Made by a program: the position numbers and the translations under genes | Notes under the pieces: generated by a model | What the model was told of the DNA's origin: nothing | The model's database searches: none | The model's input: the letters and a program-made list of their open reading frames with translations, nothing else | In this document: positions 17,885 to 27,109 of the stretch, piece after piece | Numbering within the stretch: the first letter of the stretch is position 1 | Layout: every line of letters starts with the position of its first letter | Source of the DNA: Janthinobacterium sp. J1-1 | GTDB lineage: Bacteria; Pseudomonadota; Gammaproteobacteria; Burkholderiales; Burkholderiaceae_D | NCBI RefSeq assembly: GCF_030944405.1 | Contig: NZ_CP132339.1 | Coordinates: 5,518,001-5,582,000, forward strand | Length of the DNA: 64,000 bases | Direction: 5' to 3'

Positions 17885-19303
17885 TCAGACGGCGGCCCAG
17901 CGCAAGCTCACGCGTGAGGCGTCCGGCAAACCGAGGCAATGGCAATCGAGGCCGATGCCGGCCGCAAACAACAATTGTTGCGCCGCACAGACAAGCGGCA
18001 GGCGCTCGCGCTCCCAGGCCGGCACGTCAAATGCCTGGTAGTGGTATTTCAGGCTCTTGGTCGGGCGGTTGTGCGCCAGCTTCAGGCGCTCGCCACCCTG
18101 GCGGAAATCGATGGTCAACAGCTGCGACTTGAGCCAGGCGATATCGATGCCCTGCCCGTCTTCCTCTACCGGGTCGAAATGCAGCACGCCGCCATACGCG
18201 GGAAACGCCAGGCTGGCTTCGCCCTGCCAATGAAAATCCTGGCCGGCTTTTTCCAGGCCCGGGATATTCGCGTCATCACGCTCGCGCATGCCGGCCAGGT
18301 CACCCAGTTTGGGCGTCAGGTAGAGGCGGTCGCGGTGGCGCCGCACATGGCATTCCGGATGCGTCACCAGCAACTGCGCGTCGGGCCGCGCTTCGAGCAG
18401 CTGCGCCAGCATTTCCGCCAGCCATGCCGTCGACGGCATGCGCAAGTTGCGCGTGCCGAACCAGTGGCGCAGCAGGTTGTAGCAGCGGTCCTGGCTCAGT
18501 TCGCGCAATTTGCCCAGCTCGATGCAATCGCCATCGAGGCAGTTGGCCAAGTCCTGCGTGGCCAGTTCCGTCAGCAGCCGCTGCGCCGACTGCGCATGCT
18601 GGGCGCTGCGCGCAAAACGTTCCTGGAAGCCGGGAAAGGCCTGCGCCAGCACCGGCATCACCTGGTGCCGCAAGGCATTCCTGGCAAAGCGCGCATCGTC
18701 GTTCGATTCGTCGTGGATATGTGCAATCGCATGTTTCTCCACATACGCTTCCAGCTGCTTGCGCGATACCGGCAGCAGCGGGCGCGCCATCACCAGATCC
18801 GGATTGGCCAGCAATTCCGGTGCGCTGTTGGCGCCATCCATGCCCGACAGACCGGCCGTACCCGAACCGCGCAGCAGCTGCAACAGCACGGTTTCGGCCT
18901 GGTCGTCCTGGTGGTGGGCCGTCAGCAGCAGGCGCACGCCGTATTGCGCGCACAAGGCGCCCAAGGCGGCGTAGCGGCGCTTGCGGGCCGCTTCTTCGGT
19001 GCCGGTCTTCGGATTGATCTCGATCGTGACGCGGGTGGCCTCGAACGGCACGTTCATGCTGGCGCACAGTTGCTCGCAATGGGCCAGCCAGGCTTCGGCG
19101 TTCGGACTCAGGCCGTGATGCACGTGGAAGGCACGCAGCGCCACGCCCTGCTCTTGTGCCCAGGCATGGGCCAGGTGCAGCAGGGCCGAGGAATCGAGGC
19201 CACCGCTCAAGGCAATGGCGATCGTTTCACCGTTCCTGGGCGCACAGACGTCGAGTGCGCGGGCGAAGATATCGGCGACGCTGGCGGTTTGTTGCTTTTT
19301 CAT
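17885..19303 (-). CDS. tilS: tRNA(Ile)-lysidine synthase
   Basis: 472 residues. The N-terminal PP-loop ATPase motif SGGLDSSALLHLAHA (from residue ~34) and TAHHQDDQAETVLLQLLRGSG are diagnostic. The middle TilS substrate-binding and C-terminal domains (residues ~220-460; DFRQGGERLKLAHNRPTKSLK, then the FAAGIGLDC region) are present. It modifies C34 of tRNA-Ile(CAU) to lysidine, converting it to an AUA reader, and is essential. It sits between accA and lysC. Upstream lie a long perfect hairpin and a REP palindrome. Confidence 0.96.
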   Translation of the reverse strand: MKKQQTASVADIFARALDVCAPRNGETIAIALSGGLDSSALLHLAHAWAQEQGVALRAFHVHHGLSPNAEAWLAHCEQLCASMNVPFEATRVTIEINPKTGTEEAARKRRYAALGALCAQYGVRLLLTAHHQDDQAETVLLQLLRGSGTAGLSGMDGANSAPELLANPDLVMARPLLPVSRKQLEAYVEKHAIAHIHDESNDDARFARNALRHQVMPVLAQAFPGFQERFARSAQHAQSAQRLLTELATQDLANCLDGDCIELGKLRELSQDRCYNLLRHWFGTRNLRMPSTAWLAEMLAQLLEARPDAQLLVTHPECHVRRHRDRLYLTPKLGDLAGMRERDDANIPGLEKAGQDFHWQGEASLAFPAYGGVLHFDPVEEDGQGIDIAWLKSQLLTIDFRQGGERLKLAHNRPTKSLKYHYQAFDVPAWERERLPLVCAAQQLLFAAGIGLDCHCLGLPDASRVSLRWAAV

Positions 19304-19324
19304 ATGGGTTCCGGGAATGCAAAG

Positions 19325-19382
19325 AGGGACAGGCAGGTAGTCGAAGATGTTCGGCTACCTGCCTGTCCCTGGTGTTTTTTTT
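19325..19382. repeat. 16-bp perfect stem hairpin followed by a T tract
   Basis: AGGGACAGGCAGGTAG (19325-19340) and CTACCTGCCTGTCCCT (19355-19370) pair perfectly around a 14-base loop, followed on the plus strand by eight T residues (19375-19382). No plus-strand gene precedes it; the flanking genes accA and tilS both run on the minus strand. It may be a terminator for antisense transcription, an RNA-processing site between accA and tilS, or a small repeat element. Confidence 0.65.
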
Positions 19383-19405
19383 ACTGTCATGTCAGGTTGC
19401 GTCAT

Positions 19406-19431
19406 GTCGGATTACGCTGCGCTAATCCGAC
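19406..19431. repeat. REP-type palindrome (third copy)
   Basis: Arms GTCGGATTACG and CGCTAATCCGAC are the same palindrome type as the tandem pair at 3446-3535. It is followed by a degenerate tract repeating CGACCTACCCGACCTG to 19460. It lies between accA and tilS. Confidence 0.75.
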
Positions 19432-19473
19432 CTACCCGACCTGCTCCGACCTACCCGACCTGCGCGGGTTGGA

Positions 19474-20448
19474 TTACTCGCTCGGCGTAGTTTCCTTGAA
19501 CTTGCCATAGCTCAGCAGCTTTTCATGGCGCGCTTGCAGCAGGTCCTTGGTTTTCATGCCGTGGAACTGGCGCAGGGTGTCGGCCAGCGCGCGTTTCAGC
19601 AGGGTCGCCATCTGTTTCGGATCGCGGTGGGCGCCGCCCAGCGGTTCGTTGATGATCTTGTCGATCAGGCCCATGGCTTTCAGGCGGTGCGCGGTCAGGC
19701 CCAGCGCTTCGGCCGCGTCGGCGGCGCGCTCTGCGCTCTTCCACAGGATGGAGGCGCAGCCTTCCGGCGAGATCACGGCGTAGGTCGAGTATTGCAGCAT
19801 CAGCACGGCGTCGCCGACGGCGATCGCCAGCGCGCCGCCGGAACCGCCTTCACCGATAATGGTGGCGATCAGCGGCACTTTCAATTCGGCCATCACGTAC
19901 AGATTGTGGCCGATGGCTTCGGACTGGCCGCGCTCTTCGGCGTCGATGCCGGGGAATGCGCCCGGGGTGTCGACAAAGGTGAAGATCGGCAGGTTGAATT
20001 TTTCGGCGACCTTCATCAGGCGCATGGCCTTGCGGTAGCCTTCCGGTTTCGGCATGCCGAAGTTGCGCATGGCGCGCTCTTTCGTGTCGCGGCCCTTCTG
20101 GTGGCCGATGACCATGCAGGGCTGGCCGTTGAAGCGGGCCAGGCCGCCGACGACGGACAGGTCGTCGGCATAGCTGCGGTCGCCATGCAGTTCGTGGAAA
20201 TCGGTAAAGATTTCGTTCACATAATCCATGGTGTAGGGGCGCTGCGGGTGGCGCGCGATCTGCGCCACTTGCCAGGGTGTCAGCTTGGCGTAGATATCCT
20301 TGGTCAGCTGCTGGCTCTTCTTGGCCAGGCGGTCGATCTCTTCCGAGATGTCGACGGCCGAATCGTCTTGCACGAAGCGCAACTCTTCGATCTTGGAATC
20401 GAGTTCCGCGATCGGCTGTTCAAAATTGAGGAAAGTCGTTTTAGTCAT
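19474..20448 (-). CDS. accA: Acetyl-CoA carboxylase carboxyltransferase subunit alpha
   Basis: 324 residues, standard length. Conserved blocks include the N-terminal [23 protein letters not shown]-like [38 protein letters not shown], and [22 protein letters not shown] (carboxybiotin/acyl-CoA site) plus [15 protein letters not shown]. With AccD it transfers carboxyl from carboxybiotin to acetyl-CoA, the first step of fatty acid synthesis. It is downstream of cysS-alkA on the same strand. Confidence 0.98.
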   Translation of the reverse strand: MTKTTFLNFEQPIAELDSKIEELRFVQDDSAVDISEEIDRLAKKSQQLTKDIYAKLTPWQVAQIARHPQRPYTMDYVNEIFTDFHELHGDRSYADDLSVVGGLARFNGQPCMVIGHQKGRDTKERAMRNFGMPKPEGYRKAMRLMKVAEKFNLPIFTFVDTPGAFPGIDAEERGQSEAIGHNLYVMAELKVPLIATIIGEGGSGGALAIAVGDAVLMLQYSTYAVISPEGCASILWKSAERAADAAEALGLTAHRLKAMGLIDKIINEPLGGAHRDPKQMATLLKRALADTLRQFHGMKTKDLLQARHEKLLSYGKFKETTPSE

Positions 20449-20521
20449 TGTACCTCCAGGGTTTTACCAGCCGCGTCGCCAGGGCGCGCGGCGTTATTGA
20501 TGGTTATTTTACCGTACCGGC

Positions 20522-21226
20522 TCAGGCGCGGGGGCCTGTATCGCTGGCAGAAGCAGCCGCAGCAGGGTCGAGACTGCGCCATAAATACCAGGTTGCCACG
20601 GTGCGCCACGGTTCCCAATTGGCGGACACCTCGCGCGCATCGCTGCGTGAAACAGGTTCGCCGGAAAAATAATTGACGCTGATGCCCTGGATCAAGCCAG
20701 GGTCATCGAGCGGCAGCACATTCGGGCGCAACAAATTAAAAATCAGGAACATCTCGGCGGTCCAGCGGCCGATGCCGCGGATTTGCACCAGTTCGGCGAT
20801 GACGGCTTCGTCATCCATTTCGCCCCACTGGCTGGCGTGCACGCGCTTGGCCTTGAAGTGGTCGGCCAGGTCCAACAGGTATTCGGTCTTGCGCTTGGAC
20901 AAGCCACAGGCCGACAATTGCTCGGCGCCCGCCTTCAGCACTTGCGAGGGCGTGCATTTCGGGCAAGCCAGCAGCAGCTTTTTCCAGGCCAGGTCGGCGG
21001 CCTTGGGCGTGATCTGCTGGCCCACCAGCGAGCGGGCCAGGGTGGTAAACGGGTCGCTATGGCCGACCAGGTGCAGGTCGCCAAATTGCGGGATCAGCTT
21101 TTTCATGATGCGGTCGCGCTTCATCAGCTCGATCTTCGCCTCTTCCCAGTAGGACGGCACCTGGATCACAGTCGCCGACGCCGCCGCGCTGGGGGTTTCC
21201 CCGTTTTCCCTGGTGTTGGACATCAT
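20522..21226 (-). CDS. DNA-3-methyladenine glycosylase (AlkA-type, HhH-GPD)
   Basis: 234 residues. The HhH-GPD core carries [18 protein letters not shown], the hairpin [18 protein letters not shown] and the catalytic Asp in [10 protein letters not shown]. It excises alkylated purines such as 3-methyladenine in base-excision repair. The first ATG overlaps the cysS stop codon by four bases, so it is translationally coupled to cysS, an arrangement conserved in related betaproteobacteria. There is no C-terminal Fe-S cluster, consistent with AlkA rather than Nth. Confidence 0.92.
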   Translation of the reverse strand: MMSNTRENGETPSAAASATVIQVPSYWEEAKIELMKRDRIMKKLIPQFGDLHLVGHSDPFTTLARSLVGQQITPKAADLAWKKLLLACPKCTPSQVLKAGAEQLSACGLSKRKTEYLLDLADHFKAKRVHASQWGEMDDEAVIAELVQIRGIGRWTAEMFLIFNLLRPNVLPLDDPGLIQGISVNYFSGEPVSRSDAREVSANWEPWRTVATWYLWRSLDPAAAASASDTGPRA

Positions 21227-22620
21227 GCGCGGCGCCAGTTGGTCGAGCCGTCAGGCTTGTCTTCCAGGATAATGCCGGCCTGCAACAGCTCGGCGCGGAT
21301 CTTGTCGGACTCGGCAAAGTCGCGCGCTTTCTTGGCGGCGCTGCGGGCGGCAATCGCGTGCTCGATGGTTGCCGCCTCGTCATTGCCGCCGGCGGCGCTG
21401 CCCACGGTCGCTTGCAGGAATTGCTGCGGCGTGCGCTCCAGCAAGCCCAATACGCCTGCCAGGCCCTTCAATTGACGCGCCAGCGCGGGCGACTTGCTCT
21501 TGTTCACTTCCGTGGCCAGGTCGAACAGGGCGGCCACCGCCAGCGGCGTATTGAAGTCGTCGTCCATCGCCTCGGCAAAACGCACGGCATGGGCTTCGCT
21601 CCAGTCGATCGCGCCTGCTTCCACCGTCACCTCGGCCAGCGCCGTGTACAGGCGCGTCAGCGCCAGGCGCGCGTCGTCCAGGTGCACGTCGGAATAATTC
21701 AGGGGGCTGCGGTAGTGCGCGCGCAGGATGAAGAAGCGGATCACTTCGGCATCGAACTTTTGCAGCACTTCGCGGATGGTAAAGAAGTTGCCCAGGGATT
21801 TGGACATTTTTTCATTGTCCAGGCGCACGAAGCCGTTATGGATCCAGTAATTGACGCTGGTGTGGCCAAACGCGCCTTCGGACTGGGCGATCTCGTTTTC
21901 ATGGTGCGGAAACTGCAGGTCGGCGCCGCCGCCATGGATGTCGAACTGTTCCCCCAGCAAGGCGCAGGCCATGGCCGAGCACTCGATATGCCAGCCCGGA
22001 CGGCCCTTGCCCCATTTCGAATCCCATTTGACTTCCTCGGGTTCCGATTCTTTTGATGACTTCCACAGCACGAAGTCGAGCGGATCGCGCTTGCCCGTAT
22101 TCACATCGACGCGCTCGCCGGCGCGCAGGTCGTCGAGCGACTTGCCCGACAGTTTGCCGTAGCCGGGGAAATTGCGCACCGCGTAATTGACGTCGCCATC
22201 CTCGCCCTGGTAGGCCAGGTGATTGCTTTCCAGGCGCTCGATCAGGCTCAGCATCTGTGGCACGTACTCGGTGGCGCGCGGCACGTGGTCGGGCGTCAAG
22301 ATGCCCAGCGCCGCCGTGTCCTCGTCCATGTACTGCGTGAAACGGGTGGTCAGCTGCGAGATGGTTTCGCTGTTTTCCACCGCGCGGCGGATGATCTTGT
22401 CGTCGATGTCCGTAATATTGCGCACATAGGTCACGTCCAGGCCGGAGGCTTTCAGCCAGCGGTAGATCACGTCGAACGCCATCATCATGCGCGCATGGCC
22501 GATATGGCAGTAATCGTAGATGGTCATGCCGCACACATACATGCGGACCTTGCCCGCTTCCATCGGGACAAAGACCTGCTTTTCGCGTGCCAGGGTGTTG
22601 TAAATCTTTAGATTGCTCAT
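21223..22620 (-). CDS. cysS: Cysteinyl-tRNA synthetase
   Basis: 465 residues. Class I signatures are HIGH ([11 protein letters not shown]) and KMSKS ([12 protein letters not shown]). Zinc ligands are visible in [19 protein letters not shown] and [12 protein letters not shown]. It charges tRNA-Cys in the cytosol. It is first in the minus-strand run cysS-alkA-accA-tilS-lysC and diverges from the cyclophilin genes across ~290 bases. Confidence 0.98.
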   Translation of the reverse strand: MSNLKIYNTLAREKQVFVPMEAGKVRMYVCGMTIYDYCHIGHARMMMAFDVIYRWLKASGLDVTYVRNITDIDDKIIRRAVENSETISQLTTRFTQYMDEDTAALGILTPDHVPRATEYVPQMLSLIERLESNHLAYQGEDGDVNYAVRNFPGYGKLSGKSLDDLRAGERVDVNTGKRDPLDFVLWKSSKESEPEEVKWDSKWGKGRPGWHIECSAMACALLGEQFDIHGGGADLQFPHHENEIAQSEGAFGHTSVNYWIHNGFVRLDNEKMSKSLGNFFTIREVLQKFDAEVIRFFILRAHYRSPLNYSDVHLDDARLALTRLYTALAEVTVEAGAIDWSEAHAVRFAEAMDDDFNTPLAVAALFDLATEVNKSKSPALARQLKGLAGVLGLLERTPQQFLQATVGSAAGGNDEAATIEHAIAARSAAKKARDFAESDKIRAELLQAGIILEDKPDGSTNWRRA

Positions 22621-22909
22621 CGTACTTTACTGGTGGAGCGGCAGCCAGCCCGGGGAAAACGACAGACAGGCGCGGACACCGTTGGTGCCGCGCCACTGAA
22701 CCGCCGTGTGCGCCGAGACTGAGCTACCCGCTGTATTGTTGTTCTTGTTTGTTAGAATTAGGCGTTAGCGGGCAAGTATAACATTGATAAAAACCATACT
22801 GGCCCGATATGAATCAGGTTTTTACGAAGTTCAACCGAAGTTCAACACTTCTTTCACTTCTTTACATTTTGAACAAGCTTAAAGAAAAATAACGCTCAAG
22901 GACATTCTT

Positions 22910-23536
22910 ATGCAAGAGACAAAATCCCCGCGCCTGCCCTTTCTGGCGCGCTTTTTCACGCTGTTCGCCGGCCTGGCCCTGGGTGGCGCGGTGGTGGCGG
23001 CCAACCCTGCTACGCTGGACCCGACCCCGCACGTGGCCCTGAAAACCAGCATGGGCGAAATCGTGCTGGAACTGGATCAGCAAAAAGCGCCGAAAAGCGT
23101 GGCGAACTTTCTGCAGTATGTCAAAAGCGGCTACTACAAGGGCACCGTGTTTCACCGCGTTATCGACGGCTTCATGATACAGGGCGGCGGCTTCGACAAG
23201 AACATGAAGCAGAAAGCCACCAAGCCGGCGATCCAGAACGAAGCGCAGAACGGCTTGCAGAACGTCACCTACAGCATCGCCATGGCGCGCACCGGCGACC
23301 CGCATTCGGCCACCTCGCAATTCTTCATCAATGTCGGCAATAACGGCGCACTCGACTACCCGGGACGCGATGGTTACGGCTACACCGTGTTCGGCAAAGT
23401 CGTCAGCGGCATGGACGTGGTCGACAAGATCAAGGCCGTGCCGGTGGCCGACAAGGGCCCGCACCAGAACGTGCCCGTCACGCCGGTGGTGATCGAATCG
23501 GCCACCTTGCTCAAACAAGCGCCCGCAAAACTGTAA
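22910..23536 (+). CDS. ppiA: Periplasmic peptidyl-prolyl cis-trans isomerase (cyclophilin)
   Basis: 208 residues. An N-terminal signal peptide ([16 protein letters not shown], cleavage near residue 31) directs it to the periplasm. The cyclophilin domain has [29 protein letters not shown] and [16 protein letters not shown], including the catalytic Arg and Phe positions. It catalyses proline isomerisation in exported proteins. A cytosolic paralog follows 78 bases downstream, and the pair probably arose by tandem duplication. The symbol is given by compartment and family. Confidence 0.9.
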   Translation: MQETKSPRLPFLARFFTLFAGLALGGAVVAANPATLDPTPHVALKTSMGEIVLELDQQKAPKSVANFLQYVKSGYYKGTVFHRVIDGFMIQGGGFDKNMKQKATKPAIQNEAQNGLQNVTYSIAMARTGDPHSATSQFFINVGNNGALDYPGRDGYGYTVFGKVVSGMDVVDKIKAVPVADKGPHQNVPVTPVVIESATLLKQAPAKL

Positions 23537-23614
23537 AATAGCGTTTTTGCCGCCCCGGCTTGCCGACACAGCCTGCCAGGGCACGAAATATTTCACCCAA
23601 ACAAAAGGACTATC

Positions 23615-24106
23615 ATGACTTCCGTAATCATCACCACCAACCTGGGCAAGATCACCGCTGAGCTGGACGCTGAAAAAGCGCCGAAAACGGTTGCCAACTT
23701 CCTGGCCTATATGGAAGCCGGCCACTACAACAACACGATTTTCCACCGCGTGATCGACGGTTTCATGATCCAGGGCGGCGGCTTCGAGCCAGGCATGAAA
23801 CAAAAGCCAGCCGACACCACCGTCGAAAACGAAGCCAAGAACGGCCTGAAAAACGATACCTACACCCTGGCCATGGCCCGCACCTCGGACCCGCACTCGG
23901 CATCGGCCCAGTTCTTCATCAATATCAAGAACAACAGCTTCCTCGACTATCCAGGCCAGGACGGCTGGGGCTACGCCGTGTTCGGTAAAGTTACCGAAGG
24001 CAAGGAAGTGGTCGACGCCATCCGCGCCGTGAAAACCACGCGCGCCGGCATGTTTGCCGATGTGCCGACCACCGATGTCATCATCGAAAAAGTCGAAGCC
24101 GCGTAA
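23615..24106 (+). CDS. ppiB: Cytoplasmic peptidyl-prolyl cis-trans isomerase B
   Basis: 163 residues, the classical PpiB length, with no signal peptide. The motifs [32 protein letters not shown] and GYAVFGKVTEGKEVVDAIR give a complete active site. AAAAGGA precedes the ATG. It accelerates protein folding in the cytosol and is closely related to the periplasmic cyclophilin upstream. Confidence 0.95.
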   Translation: MTSVIITTNLGKITAELDAEKAPKTVANFLAYMEAGHYNNTIFHRVIDGFMIQGGGFEPGMKQKPADTTVENEAKNGLKNDTYTLAMARTSDPHSASAQFFINIKNNSFLDYPGQDGWGYAVFGKVTEGKEVVDAIRAVKTTRAGMFADVPTTDVIIEKVEAA

Positions 24107-24190
24107 TTTCGGCGCACGCAACATGAATCACAGGCATTGCCACGTTCTTCTTGTTTCCATGAACCATCTTGATCAGGGGAGCGTTGAACG

Positions 24191-24952
24191 ATGACAATGC
24201 CTGCCGCACTCTTCATTTCCGACCTGCACCTGCAGCGCTCGCACCCGCGCACCAGCGCCGCTTTTCTTTCCTTTCTTGAACACCATGCGCAACACGCGCA
24301 CGCCCTGTATTTATTGGGCGACCTGTTCGAATACTGGGCCGGCGACGACGACCTGGAAGACCCGTTCAATGCGCGCATGACAGCGGCGATACGCGCCGTC
24401 AGCGATGCGGGCGTGCACGTCTACTGGATCGCCGGCAACCGCGATTTCCTGGTCGGCTCCGGCTTTGCCGCCGCCGCCGGTGCCACCCTGCTGAGCGAAC
24501 CGCACGTCACCACGATTGCCGGCCAGCGCATCGTGCTGCTGCATGGCGACGCCGAATGCACCAAGGATGCGGCGTATATGGAATTTCGCGCCATGGTGCG
24601 CCAGCCGGCCTGGCAACAGCAGTTCCTGGCCATGCCTTTGGCACAGCGCAAGGCCATCATCGACGGCTTGCGCAAGAACAGCCGCGAGCAGAACGGCGAA
24701 AAGGCGATGGACATCATGGACGTCAGCCCCGATGCGGTGGCGCAGGTATTTGCCGAACAGGCCAGCACCATCATGATCCACGGCCACACGCACCGCCCTG
24801 CACTGCATGAAATCGACGGCACCTTGCGCTATGTGCTGCCGGACTGGGAATGCGATCTGGGCCCCGGCGAACCCGAGCGCGGTGGCTGGATCGCCGTCGA
24901 TGGCCACGGCGCCATCACGCGCCACGCGCTGGACGGCGCCATGATCGACTAG
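24191..24952 (+). CDS. lpxH: UDP-2,3-diacylglucosamine diphosphatase
   Basis: 253 residues. The calcineurin-like metallophosphoesterase motifs appear in order: SDLHL, GDLFEYWAGDDD, GNRDFLVG, LLHGD and HGHTHRPALH. It hydrolyses UDP-2,3-diacylglucosamine to lipid X at the inner face of the membrane, in lipid A synthesis. ppiB-lpxH adjacency is common in betaproteobacteria. A 9-bp perfect GACGCCGCC/GGCGGCGTC hairpin follows the stop (24962-24983). Confidence 0.95.
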   Translation: MTMPAALFISDLHLQRSHPRTSAAFLSFLEHHAQHAHALYLLGDLFEYWAGDDDLEDPFNARMTAAIRAVSDAGVHVYWIAGNRDFLVGSGFAAAAGATLLSEPHVTTIAGQRIVLLHGDAECTKDAAYMEFRAMVRQPAWQQQFLAMPLAQRKAIIDGLRKNSREQNGEKAMDIMDVSPDAVAQVFAEQASTIMIHGHTHRPALHEIDGTLRYVLPDWECDLGPGEPERGGWIAVDGHGAITRHALDGAMID

Positions 24953-24961
24953 CCTTTTACC

Positions 24962-24983
24962 GACGCCGCCACAAGGCGGCGTC
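24962..24983. repeat. Hairpin between lpxH and the DUF72 gene
   Basis: GACGCCGCC-ACAA-GGCGGCGTC forms a perfect 9-bp stem with a tetraloop just after the lpxH stop. There is no T tract on the plus strand, so it is more likely an mRNA-stabilising or attenuating structure than a full terminator. Confidence 0.55.
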
Positions 24984-25021
24984 CGACAGGCGCTCGCACC
25001 TGCCTCTGCTGTAATAAGGGC

Positions 25022-25741
25022 ATGAATCCCTTGTATATCGGCACCGCCGGCTGGGGTATTTCCAGCGCGGCCTCCACTCACTTTCCCGGCGAAGGCAGCC
25101 ATCTGCAACGCTATGGCCGGGTGCTCGACTGCGCCGAAATCAATACCTCGTTCTACCGCCCGCACCAGCCGACGACCTATGCGCGCTGGGCCGACAGCGT
25201 GCCCGAACACTTTCGCTTCAGCGTCAAGCTGCCGCGCACCATCACGCACGAACTACGCCTGAAACATTACACGGCGGAGCTGGAGCGGTTTGCCGGCGAA
25301 GTCGCGCACCTGGAAGACAAGCTGGGCTGCGTGCTGGTGCAACTGCCGCCCAGCCTGCGTTTCGACGCCGCCGTGGCCGCCAGCTTTTTCGATCACTTGC
25401 GCACGCATTTCCAGGGCATGCTGGCGTTCGAAGCGCGCCACGCCAGCTGGTTCGGCGAGGCCGCCACCGCCCTGCTGCGCGCACGCCACATCACGCGCGT
25501 GCGCGCCGACCCGCCCGCCGGCCAGCCGGGCCCGCATGTACCGACCACCGAGGTCGCCTATCTCCGCCTGCACGGCAGCCCGAAGATCTATTATTCGGAC
25601 TACTCCGCCGAATTTCTCGCCGCGCTGGCCACCGAGCTGCGCACGCAGACGGCAAACGGCAGCTGGTGCATCTTCGACAATACGGCGTCCGGTGCGGCCT
25701 TGCTCAATGCGCTGGACTTGCAACAGCGCCTGCACGCATAA
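25022..25741 (+). CDS. DUF72 (YecE-like) family protein
   Basis: 239 residues, a TIM-barrel-like DUF72 protein: YIGTAGWGISS at the N-terminus, INTSFYRPHQPTTYARWADSVPEHFRFSVKLPR in the middle, and FEARHASWF and YLRLHGSPKIYYSDYS in the second half. Function is not established, although the family contains a conserved acidic/aromatic pocket. TAATAAGGGC precedes the ATG. It is followed by the GntR-type operator region. Confidence 0.9.
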   Translation: MNPLYIGTAGWGISSAASTHFPGEGSHLQRYGRVLDCAEINTSFYRPHQPTTYARWADSVPEHFRFSVKLPRTITHELRLKHYTAELERFAGEVAHLEDKLGCVLVQLPPSLRFDAAVAASFFDHLRTHFQGMLAFEARHASWFGEAATALLRARHITRVRADPPAGQPGPHVPTTEVAYLRLHGSPKIYYSDYSAEFLAALATELRTQTANGSWCIFDNTASGAALLNALDLQQRLHA

Positions 25742-25764
25742 GGTTGTTGATTTTTTAAACTTTA

Positions 25765-25786
25765 GTGTTATAGTTAACTACAACAC
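25765..25786. promoter_or_regulatory. YtrA/GntR-type operator palindrome
   Basis: GTGTTATAGTT (25765-25775) and AACTACAACAC (25776-25786) form a 22-bp palindrome with a single mismatched pair. It lies in an AT-rich promoter ~90 bases upstream of the GntR gene and 30 bases before the leader ORF. This is the expected position for autorepression of the GntR-ABC operon. Confidence 0.75.
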
Positions 25787-25815
25787 CAATTCATCAAATC
25801 ACCCAAGGAGCTTCG

Positions 25816-25875
25816 ATGCCTGCCGCATGGTCCACACGCCCCTCCCTGTCACCCTTGCCGGAGCGCATCCCATGA
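25816..25875 (+). CDS. 19-residue leader peptide upstream of the GntR gene
   Basis: AAGGAG at 25805-25810 is ideally placed for ATG 25816, which opens a 19-codon frame (MPAAWSTRPSLSPLPERIP) ending in TGA at 25873. The stop overlaps the GntR ATG (25872) as ATGA, the same coupling used by every gene in this operon. The GntR gene itself has no ribosome site at the right distance, so its translation probably depends on this leader. Product function is unlikely to matter as a protein; a regulatory role is inferred. Confidence 0.55.
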   Translation: MPAAWSTRPSLSPLPERIP

Positions 25876-26237
25876 GCGCCGACTGGAATGACAATAGTCC
25901 GATCTATCGCCAGCTCAAGGCGAAAGTGGTCGGCATGATGCTCGATGGCGCGCTGCAGTCCGGCGACGTCCTGCCTTCGGTGCGCCAGGTGGCGGCCGAT
26001 TATCAACTCAATCCCATTACCGTCTCGCGCGCCTACCAGGAACTGGTGGACGAGGCGCTGGTGGAAAAACGCAGAGGACTTGGCATGTATGTACTCGATG
26101 GCGCCCGCGACAAACTGCTGGCAAGCGAACGCGAACGCTTCATGCGCGAAGAATGGCCGGCCATGCTGGAACGCATCACACGCCTGGGCCTCGACGTGGA
26201 ACAACTGCTGCTGGCCCATAAAGGAGCGACCCCATGA
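25872..26237 (+). CDS. GntR-family regulator, YtrA subfamily
   Basis: 121 residues. The N-terminal winged helix-turn-helix (SPIYRQLKAKVVGMMLDGAL, then VRQVAADYQLNPITVSRAYQEL and VEKRRGLGMYV) is followed by only a short helical tail, the YtrA arrangement without a large effector domain. Such regulators repress adjacent ABC transporter genes. The 3' end overlaps the ABC ATPase gene by four bases. An in-frame ATG at 25827 is an alternative start but is poorly spaced from the AAGGAG site. Confidence 0.92.
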   Translation: MSADWNDNSPIYRQLKAKVVGMMLDGALQSGDVLPSVRQVAADYQLNPITVSRAYQELVDEALVEKRRGLGMYVLDGARDKLLASERERFMREEWPAMLERITRLGLDVEQLLLAHKGATP

Positions 26238-27109
26238 GCGCGCAACTCAATACGGGCAGCGTGATCAGCGCGCGCGGCTTGCGCAAGCAATACGGCAAGC
26301 AGGCGGCGCTCGACAACCTCAGCTTCGATATCGCTCCCGGGCGCATCGTCGGCCTGATCGGGCCGAATGGCTCGGGCAAGACCACCACCCTGAAAGCCAT
26401 CCTCGGTTTGACGGGTTTCGAGGGCGAACTGTCGGTGCTGGGGCGCGACCCACGCCTTGCGCGCGATGCGCTGATGGACGACGTATGCTTTATTGCCGAC
26501 GTGGCGATCCTGCCGGGCTGGCTGCGCGTGGCCGATGCGGTCGACTTCGTGGCGGGCGTGCATCCGCGCTTTGACCGCGCCAAAGCCGAGCGCTATCTGG
26601 CGCTGACCAAGCTGTCGCCGAAGATGAAGGTGAAAGCCATGTCCAAGGGCATGGTGGTGCAGCTGCACCTGGCGCTGGTGATGGCGATCGACGCGAAACT
26701 GCTGGTGCTCGACGAGCCGACCCTGGGCCTGGACATCCTTTACCGCAAGCAGTTCTACCAGAATCTGCTGGAAGACTATTTTGACGAAAACAAGACCATC
26801 GTCATCACCACCCACCAGATCGAGGAAGTCGAGCACATCCTCAGCGACCTGATGTTCATCCGCGACGGCAGGATCGTGCTGGCCGCCACGATGGAGGAAG
26901 TGGGCGAACGCTATATCGAGGTGATGGTGGGGCCGCAGCAGGTCAATGCGGCGCGCGCCTTGCAGCCGATCAGCGAACGCAGCGTGTTCGGCAAGTCGGT
27001 GATGCTGTTCGATGGCGTCGCCCGCGAGCAACTGGCGCTGCTGGGAGAACTGCATACGCCCAGCCTGGCCGACCTGTTTGTCGCCACCATGAAAGGAGCG
27101 CAGCAATGA
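26234..27109 (+). CDS. ABC transporter ATP-binding protein
   Basis: 291 residues. Walker A is GPNGSGKTTTLK, Walker B is LLVLDEPTLGLD, and the H-loop is VITTHQIEEVE. The signature is degenerate (MSKGMVVQLHL rather than LSGGQ), a feature shared by YtrB-like ATPases. The C-terminal ~70 residues form an extra domain. It pairs with the membrane protein encoded next, overlapping it by four bases. Substrate unknown; related systems respond to envelope stress or antimicrobials. Confidence 0.93.
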   Translation: MSAQLNTGSVISARGLRKQYGKQAALDNLSFDIAPGRIVGLIGPNGSGKTTTLKAILGLTGFEGELSVLGRDPRLARDALMDDVCFIADVAILPGWLRVADAVDFVAGVHPRFDRAKAERYLALTKLSPKMKVKAMSKGMVVQLHLALVMAIDAKLLVLDEPTLGLDILYRKQFYQNLLEDYFDENKTIVITTHQIEEVEHILSDLMFIRDGRIVLAATMEEVGERYIEVMVGPQQVNAARALQPISERSVFGKSVMLFDGVAREQLALLGELHTPSLADLFVATMKGAQQ

